Assembly (NCBI GenBank): GCA_023382575.1
Contig: JAHDWC010000018.1
Coordinates: 1-34,476 of the forward strand
Reading direction: 5' to 3'
Origin: Anaerolineales bacterium
GTDB lineage: Bacteria > Chloroflexota > Anaerolineae > Anaerolineales > Villigracilaceae
DNA: 34,476 nucleotides
The position numbers were made by a program, and so were the translations under genes. Under the pieces are notes generated by a model. The model ran no database searches. It was not told the DNA's origin and was given only the letters and a program-made list of their open reading frames with translations. Positions 23,172 to 32,400 of the stretch are shown in pieces. The stretch's first letter is position 1; each line of letters starts with the position of its first letter.

Positions 23172-24602
23172 ATGCATATCCCTCAAACTGGTTTATCGAA
23201 ACAGGAAATCCTTGCCGCGTTGCAAGCCTTCAAAGGCAAAGACATGGACTGGAAGGCTGGTAAAGTTTTTTGTTACACCTACGACCCCGGCGAAGACCCC
23301 GCCGAAGTGACACGTGAAGCCTACCTGCAATTTCTCAGCGAGAATGGGCTCGACCCAACCGTCTTCCCCTCCCTGTTCAAGCTCGAAACTGACGTGGTAC
23401 GCATGGTCATCAACCTCTTGCGCGGCGACGCAAACGCCGTCGGCAACCTCACTTCGGGCGGCACTGAGAGCATCATGCTGGCTGTCAAAACTGCGCGCGA
23501 CATGGCACGCTTCACCAAGCCGCACATCAAAGAACCTGAGATGATCGTGTCCAAGACCGCGCATGCCGCCTTCCACAAAGCCGCGCATTACCTCAGCGTC
23601 AAACCCGTCGTCGTGGATATTGACCCGCAGACCTTCCAAGTCCGCGCGGAGGATATGGAAAACGCCATCACCGAAAGCACCATTCTACTGGTGGCATCCG
23701 CGCCGAGTTATTCACAGGGCGTCATCGACCCCATCCGCGAGATCGGTGCAGTTGCGCAAAAACACAACCTGCTCTTCCACGTGGATGCCTGCGTGGGCGG
23801 CATTCACCTCTCGTTCATGCGCGACCTCGGCTACGACGTGCCCGACTTCGACTTCAGCGTGCCAGGCGTCACGTCCATCTCCACCGACCTGCACAAATAC
23901 GGCTACGCCGCCAAAGGCTGCTCTGCCATCATGTATCGCAGCAAAGAGATTCGGCGCTTTCAAATCTTCGCCTGCAGCGACACCACCGGCTACACCCTCA
24001 TCAATCCCACCATGCTTAGCAGCAAAAGCGGCGGTCCGTTCGCAGGGGCATGGGCGGTGCTCAACTTTCTGGGGCAAGAAGGTTACAAACGCAACATCAA
24101 AACCGTGCAAGATGCTACGCAAAAGATTATCGCTGGCATTCAAGCCGTTCCCGAATTGCGCATCCTCGGCAAGCCCGCCATGAGCCTGCTCTCTTTCGCT
24201 TCGGATTCGATCAACGTGTATCAATTGGCAGATGAAATGGCAAAGCGCGGCTGGTTCATTCAGGGACAGTTCTCCACGCCTCAGACTCCCCGAAACCTGC
24301 ATCTCTCCATCAGCTTTGGCAACGCCGGTAACGCAGACGTCCTACTTACCGACCTGCGCGAATGCGTGGAACTCGTCAAAGCCAAGCCGCCCATAGATTC
24401 AGACGCGATAAGGCAAATGGTGGGCTACGCGCTTCAAGGTCCAGACCCTGAGGCGGCATTTGGTCAACTCGCCGCTTCCGCCGGGCTGAGCGGTTCCGAC
24501 CTCCCCACCGAGATGGCGTTCATCAACGAAGTCCTCGATATTTTGCCCGATGAAGTATGTAATATGTTTCTGATAAACTATTTCAATGATTTATACGTTT
24601 GA
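23172..24602 (+). CDS. Sphingosine-1-phosphate-lyase-like PLP decarboxylase
   Basis: A 476-residue fold-type I PLP enzyme of the group II decarboxylase family, closest by eye to sphingosine-1-phosphate lyase. Matching blocks are NLTSGGTESIMLAVKTARD, KTAHAAFHKAAHY (ring-stacking His), VIDPI, HVDACVGG (Asp to the pyridine N) and STDLHKYGYAAKG (PLP Lys in the H-K pair). The eukaryotic N-terminal membrane anchor is missing, as in known bacterial versions. It would cleave a phosphorylated long-chain base into an aldehyde and phosphoethanolamine; another amine substrate, as in tyrosine/aspartate decarboxylases, cannot be excluded. GGAG precedes the ATG. Confidence 0.82.
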   Translation: MHIPQTGLSKQEILAALQAFKGKDMDWKAGKVFCYTYDPGEDPAEVTREAYLQFLSENGLDPTVFPSLFKLETDVVRMVINLLRGDANAVGNLTSGGTESIMLAVKTARDMARFTKPHIKEPEMIVSKTAHAAFHKAAHYLSVKPVVVDIDPQTFQVRAEDMENAITESTILLVASAPSYSQGVIDPIREIGAVAQKHNLLFHVDACVGGIHLSFMRDLGYDVPDFDFSVPGVTSISTDLHKYGYAAKGCSAIMYRSKEIRRFQIFACSDTTGYTLINPTMLSSKSGGPFAGAWAVLNFLGQEGYKRNIKTVQDATQKIIAGIQAVPELRILGKPAMSLLSFASDSINVYQLADEMAKRGWFIQGQFSTPQTPRNLHLSISFGNAGNADVLLTDLRECVELVKAKPPIDSDAIRQMVGYALQGPDPEAAFGQLAASAGLSGSDLPTEMAFINEVLDILPDEVCNMFLINYFNDLYV

Positions 24603-24653
24603 TTAAAGATTGCCAATGGTCCATCGTCGGTCGTCCAAAAAGGAGAATGAATT

Positions 24654-25052
24654 ATGGAAACCAAACCCGCTTTAGAAGCAACACTCGTCCAAGAATTTGT
24701 AGGCAACGCTCATGGAAATTTTGAGCGTGTCAAAGAACTGCTGACGCAAGAACCGGCTCTCATCAACGCCACATGGGATTGGGGCGGTGGCGACTTTGAG
24801 ACCGCGCTCGGTGCCGCATCGCACATGGGTAACAAACAGATCGCCAACTATCTGCTCGAACACGGCGCGCGGCTCGACATTTTCGCCGCCGCCATGCTCG
24901 GCAAACTGGATGTGGTCAAAGCCGCACTCGAAGCCTATCCCGAAATGGTCAATACGCCCGGTCCGCACGGCATTCCACTCGTCACCCATGCCGAAGCCGG
25001 TGGCGCAGACGCCAAAGCCGTGCTTGATTACATCAACTCGCTGGAAGATTAA
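24654..25052 (+). CDS. Ankyrin-repeat protein
   Basis: A 132-residue protein made of about three ankyrin-type helix pairs: GNFERVKELLTQEPALIN, ETALGAASHMGNKQIANYLLEHGARLD, and GKLDVVKAALEAYPEMVN followed by a GIPLVTHAEAGG turn. Such repeats bind other proteins. AAGGAG lies before the ATG, and the gene is 51 bp past the lyase and likely on its transcript. No signal peptide, so cytosolic. Confidence 0.8.
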   Translation: METKPALEATLVQEFVGNAHGNFERVKELLTQEPALINATWDWGGGDFETALGAASHMGNKQIANYLLEHGARLDIFAAAMLGKLDVVKAALEAYPEMVNTPGPHGIPLVTHAEAGGADAKAVLDYINSLED

Positions 25053-25090
25053 ACAAAAAAACGGACACGCCTTTTACAGCGTGTCCGTTT
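25051..25090. terminator. Bidirectional terminator between convergent genes
   Basis: Stem AAACGGACACGC (25059-25070) with GCGTGTCCGTTT (25079-25090), 8-base loop. The A-run 25054-25061 gives a long T-run on the minus strand; on the plus strand the T-run is shorter. Confidence 0.88.
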
Positions 25091-25093
25091 CTG

Positions 25094-26065
25094 TTATTGA
25101 CCCATACGCAGTTTGTGTCGGGCAAAGGCTGTTTTGATGATGCGGTCAAAAAATCCCTTATACCCTTCAGAGTCATACAGGATCATGTAATCTGCGGGAC
25201 CATATTCCTTGGGCGGAAGCATGATGGCAGGATTGGGATTAATCTCCAAAATGAACAATTCACCTTTATCGTTCACACGAATGTCACAACGCCCATAGCC
25301 GATAATGCCCATGGTCTGGAACATGCGCTTGCCCTCATTTTGAAGCTTCGCTCTCAACACAGGTTCTGTGACTTCCTTGAAATCGAATGGAATGTTGTAA
25401 TCCCATTTGATGTCGGTGTGCCAGAATTCCTCGCCATCGGGGAAGATCAATTCGGCAGGCGGGTACACAAACGGCTGACTGAAATCATCGGGATTATCGA
25501 CCACCAACACGTTGTATTCCTTGCCGACGATAAACTCTTCCATGCGAGCTGCGCCAAACTCGCTGCAAATCCGCTTGACTTGCGTCAACACCTGCTCGAG
25601 CGTATCTGCCCGTGATTCTTTGAACATACCTGTACTGCCATAGCTTTTGGGATGTTTGACCATGATGGGGAAGCGAAGATTCCCGACAAGCTGCTCCGCT
25701 TCTTCCACACTGCTGACGCGATACCCCTTCGCAAACCCAATTCCATTTGCATCTGCAACTGCCTGCATCTCTTCACGAGTTGGGTCGAAGCAATTCGAGC
25801 CGGCGCCGGTAAATGGCACATTGAGCGTTTCGAGAGCCTGTACCACCTCAATGGCTTGATAGCCCAACTCATCATCTTCTTCGTCTTCAAATTCATATCC
25901 TTCGCAGATATTCATGAACACATCGAATTCTTTCGATTCTGCCAATGCCTTGATCTTCTCGAGCACAGGCGCGGTCAGGGTGACCATTTTCCAATCGAAG
26001 TCCTTCAGATATGGGGATGGATCAAAGTATGAAATTTCCTCATCAGACAATACGCAAATACGCAT
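25094..26065 (-). CDS. ATP-grasp ligase (D-Ala-D-Ala ligase-like)
   Basis: A 323-residue ATP-grasp protein. The N-terminal domain runs to about residue 100. The central part shows FPIMVKHPKSYGSTG, the ATP-binding strand and glycine loop, then RMEEFIVGKEYNVLVVD. The C-terminal metal site is FILEINPNPAIM. It resembles D-alanine-D-alanine ligases in layout but lacks their serine/tyrosine signature, so it probably joins a different carboxylate and amine. ATG 26065 with GGAG upstream is preferred to a GTG at 26104. It is not obviously part of the amino-sugar operon, which ends with its own terminator upstream. Confidence 0.8.
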   Translation of the reverse strand: MRICVLSDEEISYFDPSPYLKDFDWKMVTLTAPVLEKIKALAESKEFDVFMNICEGYEFEDEEDDELGYQAIEVVQALETLNVPFTGAGSNCFDPTREEMQAVADANGIGFAKGYRVSSVEEAEQLVGNLRFPIMVKHPKSYGSTGMFKESRADTLEQVLTQVKRICSEFGAARMEEFIVGKEYNVLVVDNPDDFSQPFVYPPAELIFPDGEEFWHTDIKWDYNIPFDFKEVTEPVLRAKLQNEGKRMFQTMGIIGYGRCDIRVNDKGELFILEINPNPAIMLPPKEYGPADYMILYDSEGYKGFFDRIIKTAFARHKLRMGQ

Positions 26066-26172
26066 GGGAGCTCCAGCCTTCACGGGATACACAATGACCG
26101 TCACAGGAAAATGGTGACCATCAACTTGTTAAGTGCATTATCATCCAAAACCCAACCTGCATAATAATTTTT

Positions 26173-26202
26173 AAGAAAAAAAGAGCAGATGACTCTGCTC
26201 TT
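26173..26202 (-). terminator. Terminator of the amino-sugar operon
   Basis: On the minus strand, AAGAGCAGA (26202-26194), loop GTCA and TCTGCTCTT (26189-26181) run into a T-run. The stem begins inside the TAA stop codon of the SIS gene. Confidence 0.9.
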
Positions 26203-27238
26203 ACTTCGTCTCCGTCACTTTTCGAATACTGCGCGGATTTTCTGTATCGTAGCCTTTTGCACGCGTCAGGTGATAAGCGAACAGTTGTGCGGGCAAAATG
26301 CTCGCAATCGGCGAAAGCCATTCGGGGATATCAGAGGGAATCGTCAGCGGAACTTGTGCCAATGAGAGCGCTTTTTTGTCATTTGAGATCACCACCAACT
26401 CGGCGGAAATATCTTCACGCAGACGATGAAGCATCTGAAGCATCGAATCAAAGACCTTACCTTTCGCCGCCACCGCAAAAACAGGATACCCGCTCTCAAC
26501 CATGGCGATCGGTCCGTGCGCAAAATCAGCCGAAGAATAGGGTTCGGCGATGATATAAGTCAACTCTTTCATCTTCAACGCCCACTCGAACGCTGTCGAA
26601 TAATTGAAGCCGCGCCCCAGCACCACAGTCTGATCGATATAACGATAACGTTGAACCGCCTCGGCAATAAAGTCGCTTTGCTGCAAGGTTTGTTTCATCC
26701 AAGCTGGGACCTTCGCCAACTCTGTCCATGCTTTTTTGTTTCCGCTCAACGCGGCGGAAAGCATCGCAACTGCGGTCAACTCGGCAGTATAGGTCTTCGT
26801 CGCAGCCACCGCCTTTTCAGGACCAGCTTGAACATCCAGAATAAAATCTGAAGCCTTAGCCAGAGGCGAAGCGGGTTCGTTCGTGATCGAAACGGTCAAA
26901 CATCCCTGCCGTTTGCCTTCCTCCAACACGCTGACAATGTCCGGCGATTTGCCCGATTGCGAAATTCCAATGACCAGTGCATTCTTCAAAACGGGCGGCT
27001 GTTTGTAATATGTGAACAATGAAGGCGTTGCCAAGGCCAGCGGAAGTCCGTTCATCGCGCCGAGCAAATAATTGGCGTAGCGTCCGGCATTGTCCGATGT
27101 GCCGCGTGCCGCGAGAAACACATAACGAATATCACGCTTTTGAATTTCAGCCGCAATGCGTTCCACATTCCTGCGTTGGGAAGATAACAATCGTTTGATG
27201 GACTGGGGTTGTTCGGAAATTTCAGAAAATAGTGACAT
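26201..27238 (-). CDS. SIS-domain amino-sugar deaminase/isomerase (GlmS isomerase-like)
   Basis: A 345-residue protein with two SIS domains matching the isomerase half of GlmS: AARGTSDNAG (about 43), ISQSGKSPD (about 91), ATKTYTAEL, LGRGFNYSTAFEWALKMKELTYIIAEPY and AHGPIAM. The glutaminase domain of GlmS is missing, so it cannot use glutamine and more likely deaminates glucosamine-6-phosphate to fructose-6-phosphate, as the archaeal GlmD and NagB-II/AgaS enzymes do. Its ATG is three bases after the NagZ stop, with GGAG inside the end of that gene. It is last in the operon. Confidence 0.85.
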   Translation of the reverse strand: MSLFSEISEQPQSIKRLLSSQRRNVERIAAEIQKRDIRYVFLAARGTSDNAGRYANYLLGAMNGLPLALATPSLFTYYKQPPVLKNALVIGISQSGKSPDIVSVLEEGKRQGCLTVSITNEPASPLAKASDFILDVQAGPEKAVAATKTYTAELTAVAMLSAALSGNKKAWTELAKVPAWMKQTLQQSDFIAEAVQRYRYIDQTVVLGRGFNYSTAFEWALKMKELTYIIAEPYSSADFAHGPIAMVESGYPVFAVAAKGKVFDSMLQMLHRLREDISAELVVISNDKKALSLAQVPLTIPSDIPEWLSPIASILPAQLFAYHLTRAKGYDTENPRSIRKVTETK

Positions 27239-27241
27239 GAT

Positions 27242-28831
27242 TTAACTCCGCGCCTCGACCAACCCGGGAATGGATACCGGCAAACGCCCCGTCATCTCCC
27301 CGAAGCCGAAGATGGCTTTCGCTACCGCCCGCATGGACGGCTCCAGAATGCTGTACGTGCAAACAAACGTGGAGGCTTGCGGGAAGGCAGCCAGATCATA
27401 AGGCAGGCGCAAGGCAATGATAATGACAGGTTTATCCATTTGCAATAGCTGGCGGACAAACTCTGCTTGTTTTTCTTCGGCATAGGCATTGATCGTCCCC
27501 ATCACAACCAAATCATACCCGCGGACTTTCTCCAACAATTCCATTGTTTCCTGTTCACTCGGCGCAAGGGAGATCTTGAATTCATCCGTCTGCGTGTGAT
27601 ATGTGCGAATGGACTCAGCAAGCTTTGGTTGAATGTACGAGGACGTGTCTGCTGGCGTGAGATCTTGCGGAACGGGCAGAATAACGGCAATGCGTTTGTC
27701 CGCTTCCAGTTTAATGGGCAGATATTTCTTCTCATCGCGAACCAAGGTGATGGATTTTTCTGCAATTTCGTTCGCCACTTGCATATGTTCTTCAGATTGA
27801 ATGACACTCATGTCAGGCGATGTGAAATTTTCGGCGAGCCACTTTTTCAGACGGGTAATCCGCTCAACAGAGACTTGCAAGTCAGCGTTGGAGAGTTTTC
27901 CATTTTGAGCACCCTGCAACAGGGCTTCGTATGCACGCGCTTGATCGAGTGGGTCGCTGGTCATCAACAAAATGTCCGCGCCAGCTTGGGCGGCACGCAA
28001 AACGTCTTCTCGCAGCAGCTCGCCCTGACGGATGGCGTGCATGTCCATCGCATCAGTGATGACAACGCCATCATAGCCGAGGTCCTGACGTAACAGTCCC
28101 TTGATGATGTTGGGTGAAAGCGTGGCAGGCGGCGCATCTTCCCCGTCGATAGAGGGGATGCCAAGATGAGCGGTCATCACCAGTTTGGCATCCGCTTGAA
28201 ATGCGGAGCGGAACGGAGGCAACTCCACAGCGTGGAGTCGCTCGCGCGAGTGTGGCACTGTCCCGAGTCCATGATGCGAGTCGCTGGCGGTATCTCCGTG
28301 ACCGGGAAAATGTTTGACTGTCGCGGCCACTCCTTGAGATTGAATCCCAGCGATCATCGCCGCCGACAATTCCCCCACCAAAATCGGATCTTCGCCAAAC
28401 GAACGTACTCCGACGACGGGGTTATTGGGGTTGATGTTGACATCTGCACTGGGCGCATAATCGACATTGATGCCAAGCGCAGCCATCTCACGCCCAAGGA
28501 CCTCGCCAGCCTTGCGGGCAAGTTCAGGCGAACAGGTTGCGCCAAGTGCCATATTGCCAGGCAGAGGGGTGCCATCGCCGAACGCCATAAGCTGGCCACC
28601 CTCTTGATCGGTGGCGATGAGCAAAAGTGGCAGACCCAACTCCTGCGCAAGGTTTTGAAGCGATTGCGTCAGAGATTTGATCTGCATGGGCGCATCCATA
28701 TTGAATGGACGAAATAAGGTCACGCCGCTGGGGTGATACGATTTGAATGCTTGAATGATTTCAGGAGAAAGATGTTCCTTGCCGCGAAATGCAAACAAAA
28801 GTTTTTGACCGATGAGATGTTCGAGGTTCAC
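27242..28831 (-). CDS. nagZ: GH3 beta-N-acetylhexosaminidase (NagZ-like)
   Basis: A 529-residue glycoside hydrolase family 3 enzyme. KHFPGHGDTASDSHHGL (173-189) contains the Asp-His dyad (D184, H186) that serves as acid/base only in the NagZ branch, and the nucleophile is D260 in VITDAMDM. It removes terminal beta-linked GlcNAc from chito-oligosaccharides or peptidoglycan fragments. A second domain of about 200 residues follows the barrel, as in the Bacillus enzyme. No signal peptide, so it acts on imported sugar. GTG 28831 follows AAAGG and comes one base after the permease stop codon. Confidence 0.9.
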   Translation of the reverse strand: MNLEHLIGQKLLFAFRGKEHLSPEIIQAFKSYHPSGVTLFRPFNMDAPMQIKSLTQSLQNLAQELGLPLLLIATDQEGGQLMAFGDGTPLPGNMALGATCSPELARKAGEVLGREMAALGINVDYAPSADVNINPNNPVVGVRSFGEDPILVGELSAAMIAGIQSQGVAATVKHFPGHGDTASDSHHGLGTVPHSRERLHAVELPPFRSAFQADAKLVMTAHLGIPSIDGEDAPPATLSPNIIKGLLRQDLGYDGVVITDAMDMHAIRQGELLREDVLRAAQAGADILLMTSDPLDQARAYEALLQGAQNGKLSNADLQVSVERITRLKKWLAENFTSPDMSVIQSEEHMQVANEIAEKSITLVRDEKKYLPIKLEADKRIAVILPVPQDLTPADTSSYIQPKLAESIRTYHTQTDEFKISLAPSEQETMELLEKVRGYDLVVMGTINAYAEEKQAEFVRQLLQMDKPVIIIALRLPYDLAAFPQASTFVCTYSILEPSMRAVAKAIFGFGEMTGRLPVSIPGLVEARS

Positions 28832-28832
28832 A

Positions 28833-29675
28833 TTAACCTTTCAAGCCGGAGACGACAACACTTTCAAGTATGAAGCGTTGAGCAAAGAAAAAGACAACGA
28901 TCAACGGAACCGTGGTCAACACGGCAGCCGTCATAATCGTAGGCCACGGCTGGACAGTCTGATTGATGTTGTACAGTGTGGACACATACACAGGCAAGGT
29001 GTAAAGGTCGATAGTTTGCAAATACATCAACGGCGTGAGCAGGCTGTTCCACAAACCAACAAAAAGGAAGGTGGCGACGGTTGCCATGGGCGCTTTGACC
29101 AGCGGCAGGATGATCTCCCACCAAATCTGAATGTGATTCGCCCCATCCACAAATGCGGATTCGTCCAGTTCCTTTGGAATTTGCGCCATCGCCTGACGCA
29201 GTAAAAAGATCATCGCTGCGCCGCCCGCGAAATAACCGGGAATGATGAGCGGATTGAACGTGCCGATCCAATCCAGTTTATTGAAGAAGACATATTGCGG
29301 AACGATAAGCGCCTGCGGGGGAATCATCATCGTGGAAAGCATCAGGAAGAAGACAACATTCCGCCCCGGCCACTCCAGTCGACTAAAGGCATACGAGACA
29401 GCCGCGATGGAAATCAACGTGCCGACCAATGCTAATGTGACGTAAAAAACCGAGTTGAAATACGAACGCAGAAAATCCTGATTTTGGAAAATGGCAAAAT
29501 ACGCCTCAAACGTCGGATTTTGAGGAACCCACACAATACCGGGAGAGTTGGTCTCTTCGATGGTCTTGAGCGAAGACGAGATCATCCAGAAGAGCGGGAA
29601 ACTCATCAAAACTGTCGCACCGGTTAGAAGCGCGTACAGGAGAATACTTTTGATAATGGGAAGATATTTTTTCAT
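28833..29675 (-). CDS. Sugar ABC transporter permease (MalG type)
   Basis: A 280-residue CUT1-family inner-membrane permease with six predicted helices and the EAA loop ELDESAFVDGANHIQIWWEIILPLVKAP that docks to the ATPase. ATG 29675 is preceded by AGGATGGG and sits ten bases past the stop of the partner permease; a longer start at 29699 would overlap it. Works with the MalF-type permease and the lipoprotein upstream. No ATPase gene is present in the window. Confidence 0.92.
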   Translation of the reverse strand: MKKYLPIIKSILLYALLTGATVLMSFPLFWMISSSLKTIEETNSPGIVWVPQNPTFEAYFAIFQNQDFLRSYFNSVFYVTLALVGTLISIAAVSYAFSRLEWPGRNVVFFLMLSTMMIPPQALIVPQYVFFNKLDWIGTFNPLIIPGYFAGGAAMIFLLRQAMAQIPKELDESAFVDGANHIQIWWEIILPLVKAPMATVATFLFVGLWNSLLTPLMYLQTIDLYTLPVYVSTLYNINQTVQPWPTIMTAAVLTTVPLIVVFFFAQRFILESVVVSGLKG

Positions 29676-29685
29676 CGCGCCCATC

Positions 29686-30840
29686 CTAATAGACATCATA
29701 AGTCACCCAACGATCTTGCAAGCGGAATTGGATGACCGTCACGATCATGATAATGACGAGGATCACCCATGAAATGGCAGAGCCATAGCCAATTTCAAAA
29801 TGACTGAAACTCTTCTGCCAGAGGTAATACACCATAGAGATCGTCGATGAGAGGATCGGCTGGTTATCGCGATACAAGACGAAGACCGGCTCAAAAATCT
29901 GCAAGGCACTGATCATGCCCACCACAAGATTATAAAAAATGTACGGGGTTAGAAGCGGAAAGGAAATCTTCCAGAAGCGCTGCCAGCCCGTAGCGCCATC
30001 CACCTCGGCGGCTTCGTGCAGTTCCTTGGGAATGTTGTTCAAGCCCGCAAGGAAGATCAACATCATTGCGCCACATCCCCACACCATCAACAAGACAACC
30101 GACATCTTCGTCCACAGCGGACTTTGTATCCAAAGCGGCACACGGTTCTCGGCAGGGAAGCCTGCCTCAAGAACTTTTAACAACAAGTTGTATTTGCCTG
30201 TGTTCAGTCCGAGGAAGAAGGCCGCAACAACTTCCTGCACATAGATCACTCCGCGGCTCAACAGACCGAATGGCGGAAAAGCCTCCGTCATGGCGCGAAT
30301 AATTTGATTGATAATCCCTGTCCCGGTATTCAGCATCAGACGCCAGCACAACAAGACGGCCGTATTGAAACCCAGGATGACCGGAAGATAGAACGCCATG
30401 CGAAAAATCCGCTCGCCTCGCATCTTCTGATTGAGCAGGACCGCCAAAAAGAGAGCGACTCCCAGCTGCAAGGGCAGACCGATCACGGTCAGATATAGCG
30501 TGTTGATGATCGAAGCGCGAAAACCTTCATCTTCAAATAAGATCGTTTTGTAATTATCCAACCCTAACCATTGAGCGGGGTCTGGAGATGTCACACGATA
30601 ATCAGTGAAACTCCAATATAAGGAGAACCCCAGTGGAACCAGAACGAAAATCAGAAAGCCGACGATCCACGGAGAGGCGAAAAAGTATCCGGCGAAGGTA
30701 ACCTCTTGGGCTTTGGGAGAAGCGCCGCGCATCCTTGCAATGAAGCGGGCAAGGAATCCCAATCCATAACTGGTGACGATGATGAATGCTATCGTCAACG
30801 CAGCCGTGATCAAAACATTCAAATATGGATTTTGGGGCAT
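29686..30840 (-). CDS. Sugar ABC transporter permease (MalF type)
   Basis: A 384-residue permease with an extra N-terminal helix before the usual six, and an EAA loop reading ELHEAAEVDGATGWQRFWKI. A loop of about 60 residues around residue 200-250 is longer than in most CUT1 MalF-like proteins. AGGAGA precedes the ATG. It lies 85 bp after the solute-binding protein gene. Confidence 0.9.
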   Translation of the reverse strand: MPQNPYLNVLITAALTIAFIIVTSYGLGFLARFIARMRGASPKAQEVTFAGYFFASPWIVGFLIFVLVPLGFSLYWSFTDYRVTSPDPAQWLGLDNYKTILFEDEGFRASIINTLYLTVIGLPLQLGVALFLAVLLNQKMRGERIFRMAFYLPVILGFNTAVLLCWRLMLNTGTGIINQIIRAMTEAFPPFGLLSRGVIYVQEVVAAFFLGLNTGKYNLLLKVLEAGFPAENRVPLWIQSPLWTKMSVVLLMVWGCGAMMLIFLAGLNNIPKELHEAAEVDGATGWQRFWKISFPLLTPYIFYNLVVGMISALQIFEPVFVLYRDNQPILSSTISMVYYLWQKSFSHFEIGYGSAISWVILVIIMIVTVIQFRLQDRWVTYDVY

Positions 30841-30878
30841 GGCGTCTCCTGTTCGTGGATATATTTCTCAAACATTAA

Positions 30879-30908
30879 AGTTGGGTGGAGATTGCTCCCC
30901 ACCCAACT
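30879..30908 (-). terminator. Attenuator-like hairpin between binding protein and permeases
   Basis: A 10-bp stem AGTTGGGTGG (30879-30888) with CCACCCAACT (30899-30908) lies just past the binding-protein stop codon. The downstream T-run on the minus strand (CTTTAATGTTT) is weak. Such hairpins often let the binding protein be made in excess over the permeases. Confidence 0.65.
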
Positions 30909-30925
30909 CTCGTACGAATTCTAGA

Positions 30926-32290
30926 TTATTGACCGAGCGCGGTGATGTATTCTTCTTGGATCTTCGCGTTCACTTCTTCGACGGTGAGTTCCTCGGTGAT
31001 GAGCTTGCCGAGCGCATCTTGCATGATGGTGGAGAGCTTGGCAGCTTCTATGATGCCGGCAAAGCCAACGCCGTATTCAGCGGCGAGTTCTGCTTCACGC
31101 TGGAGTTGCGGAGATTCGGTCACGTAGCCGTACTGCGCATCGTTGCGAGCAGGGATCAAGCCCATGGTCTCGTTCCACTTGTGGTTGCCTTCCTTGCTGA
31201 ATGCAAGTTTCAACCATTCGGCGGCGAGTTCTTTGTTCTCGCTGTATTCAGGGACGGCGAGCCAGTCATTGAATGCGAGCACGACCGGCTTGCTGTTGGG
31301 GAAGTTCTCAGGATCGCCATAGAACGGCTCGATGGAGACGTTGTCCCAAACCGGGCGGTCGAATGCGGGCGCAGCCCAACCGGAGTGAGCGAGACATACA
31401 GCGCCATTTTCCTTGCCCGTTGTGTCGTCCACGTCGATGACAGAACCGGTTCCAGTCGGGAGGGAACCAACAGCATCGATGGCTTCGCCATAGGTCGCCT
31501 GACGCATGTCAAGCAGGAACTGGGTCGCAGCCAGCGCTTCGGGGGAATCGAAGTTGGGGGTGCCATCGGCTTTGTAGAGTTCGCCACCGAGGGAGTAGAA
31601 CACGAGCAGCCACCATTGCCAGTCGGCCATGGAGCCAGCGTCAACGGGGACAAGCGCCTGCTGAGTCAAAGAATTGGTAGCAGGATCAATTTCCGTCGCG
31701 GTGGAGGCGAATTCTTTCCAGTCCGCAAAGTTCTGCGGAGTGCCAGTCGTCCAGCCGGAGGCTTCCATCAAATCGGTGCGGCAGAAAACGTAGCGCGGCG
31801 CGGTGAAGATGGGCAGACCACGCAGTGTGCCTTCGTACTTGGCATTCTCGAGCGCAGGTCCAAAATTGGAAATTTCATCCCAAGCGCCTTCGCCAAGGTA
31901 GGCTTCCATGTCAGCGAGGTTTTCGCCGTACAGGGTGTTCATTTCAGAGCCGAGGTTGATGATGTCGGGACCAGCGCCAGCGGCAAAGAAACCGCTGAAG
32001 GTCGTATCCCAACCAGACCAGGAACCTTCGGTGATTTCAACCGTCACACCAGGGTGAGCCGCTTCAAACGCGGGATTGATCTCTTCCTTCAACCAGGTAA
32101 TGGTTTCGGGCGTGTAGTCCAACAGGTAGATCTTCAGGGTGGCGCCTTCACCAGAAGCAGGCTCTTCAGCAACTTCTTCAGTGGTGGCGGGTTCATCTAC
32201 TGCCGGAACTTCTGCGGGAGTTCCACAGGCGGCCAGCACAAGGCTTGCCAGCACCAGCAGGGATAACAAAACGTACAGTTTCTTTTGCAT
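30926..32290 (-). CDS. Sugar-binding lipoprotein of the ABC transporter
   Basis: A 454-residue extracellular solute-binding protein family 1 member. Signal peptide and lipobox LAAC with C22, then a Glu/Ala/Thr-rich linker to about residue 47, then the binding domain beginning TLKIYLLDYTPETITWL. NPAFEAAHPGVTVEI and AGAGPDIINLGSE are typical of this family. GGAGAAG lies before the ATG. The ligand is probably a GlcNAc-containing oligosaccharide, inferred only from the neighbours. Confidence 0.92.
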   Translation of the reverse strand: MQKKLYVLLSLLVLASLVLAACGTPAEVPAVDEPATTEEVAEEPASGEGATLKIYLLDYTPETITWLKEEINPAFEAAHPGVTVEITEGSWSGWDTTFSGFFAAGAGPDIINLGSEMNTLYGENLADMEAYLGEGAWDEISNFGPALENAKYEGTLRGLPIFTAPRYVFCRTDLMEASGWTTGTPQNFADWKEFASTATEIDPATNSLTQQALVPVDAGSMADWQWWLLVFYSLGGELYKADGTPNFDSPEALAATQFLLDMRQATYGEAIDAVGSLPTGTGSVIDVDDTTGKENGAVCLAHSGWAAPAFDRPVWDNVSIEPFYGDPENFPNSKPVVLAFNDWLAVPEYSENKELAAEWLKLAFSKEGNHKWNETMGLIPARNDAQYGYVTESPQLQREAELAAEYGVGFAGIIEAAKLSTIMQDALGKLITEELTVEEVNAKIQEEYITALGQ

Positions 32291-32400
32291 CTTTCTTCTC
32301 CTTTTATATGTAGAACGATTTGTTCGAATTGCAGATCCAAAGTATGAAACGTCTTGGCTTCGTCTCTCCTTTCCGAGGATGATCTGATTTCAGGATGTTC
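32291..32400. other. Intergenic region between deacetylase and binding-protein genes
   Basis: These 110 bp hold the binding-protein ribosome site and a short inverted repeat GAAC-N5-GTTC (32313-32325). I see no convincing promoter or terminator, so the deacetylase and transporter genes are probably on one transcript. Confidence 0.4.

Noticed and set aside
30773-32266. 497-residue open frame on the plus strand
   Set aside because: It lies antisense to the solute-binding lipoprotein gene, which has signal peptide, lipobox and family motifs. The plus-strand product shows no known motif and no ribosome site; it is a by-product of codon use on the other strand.
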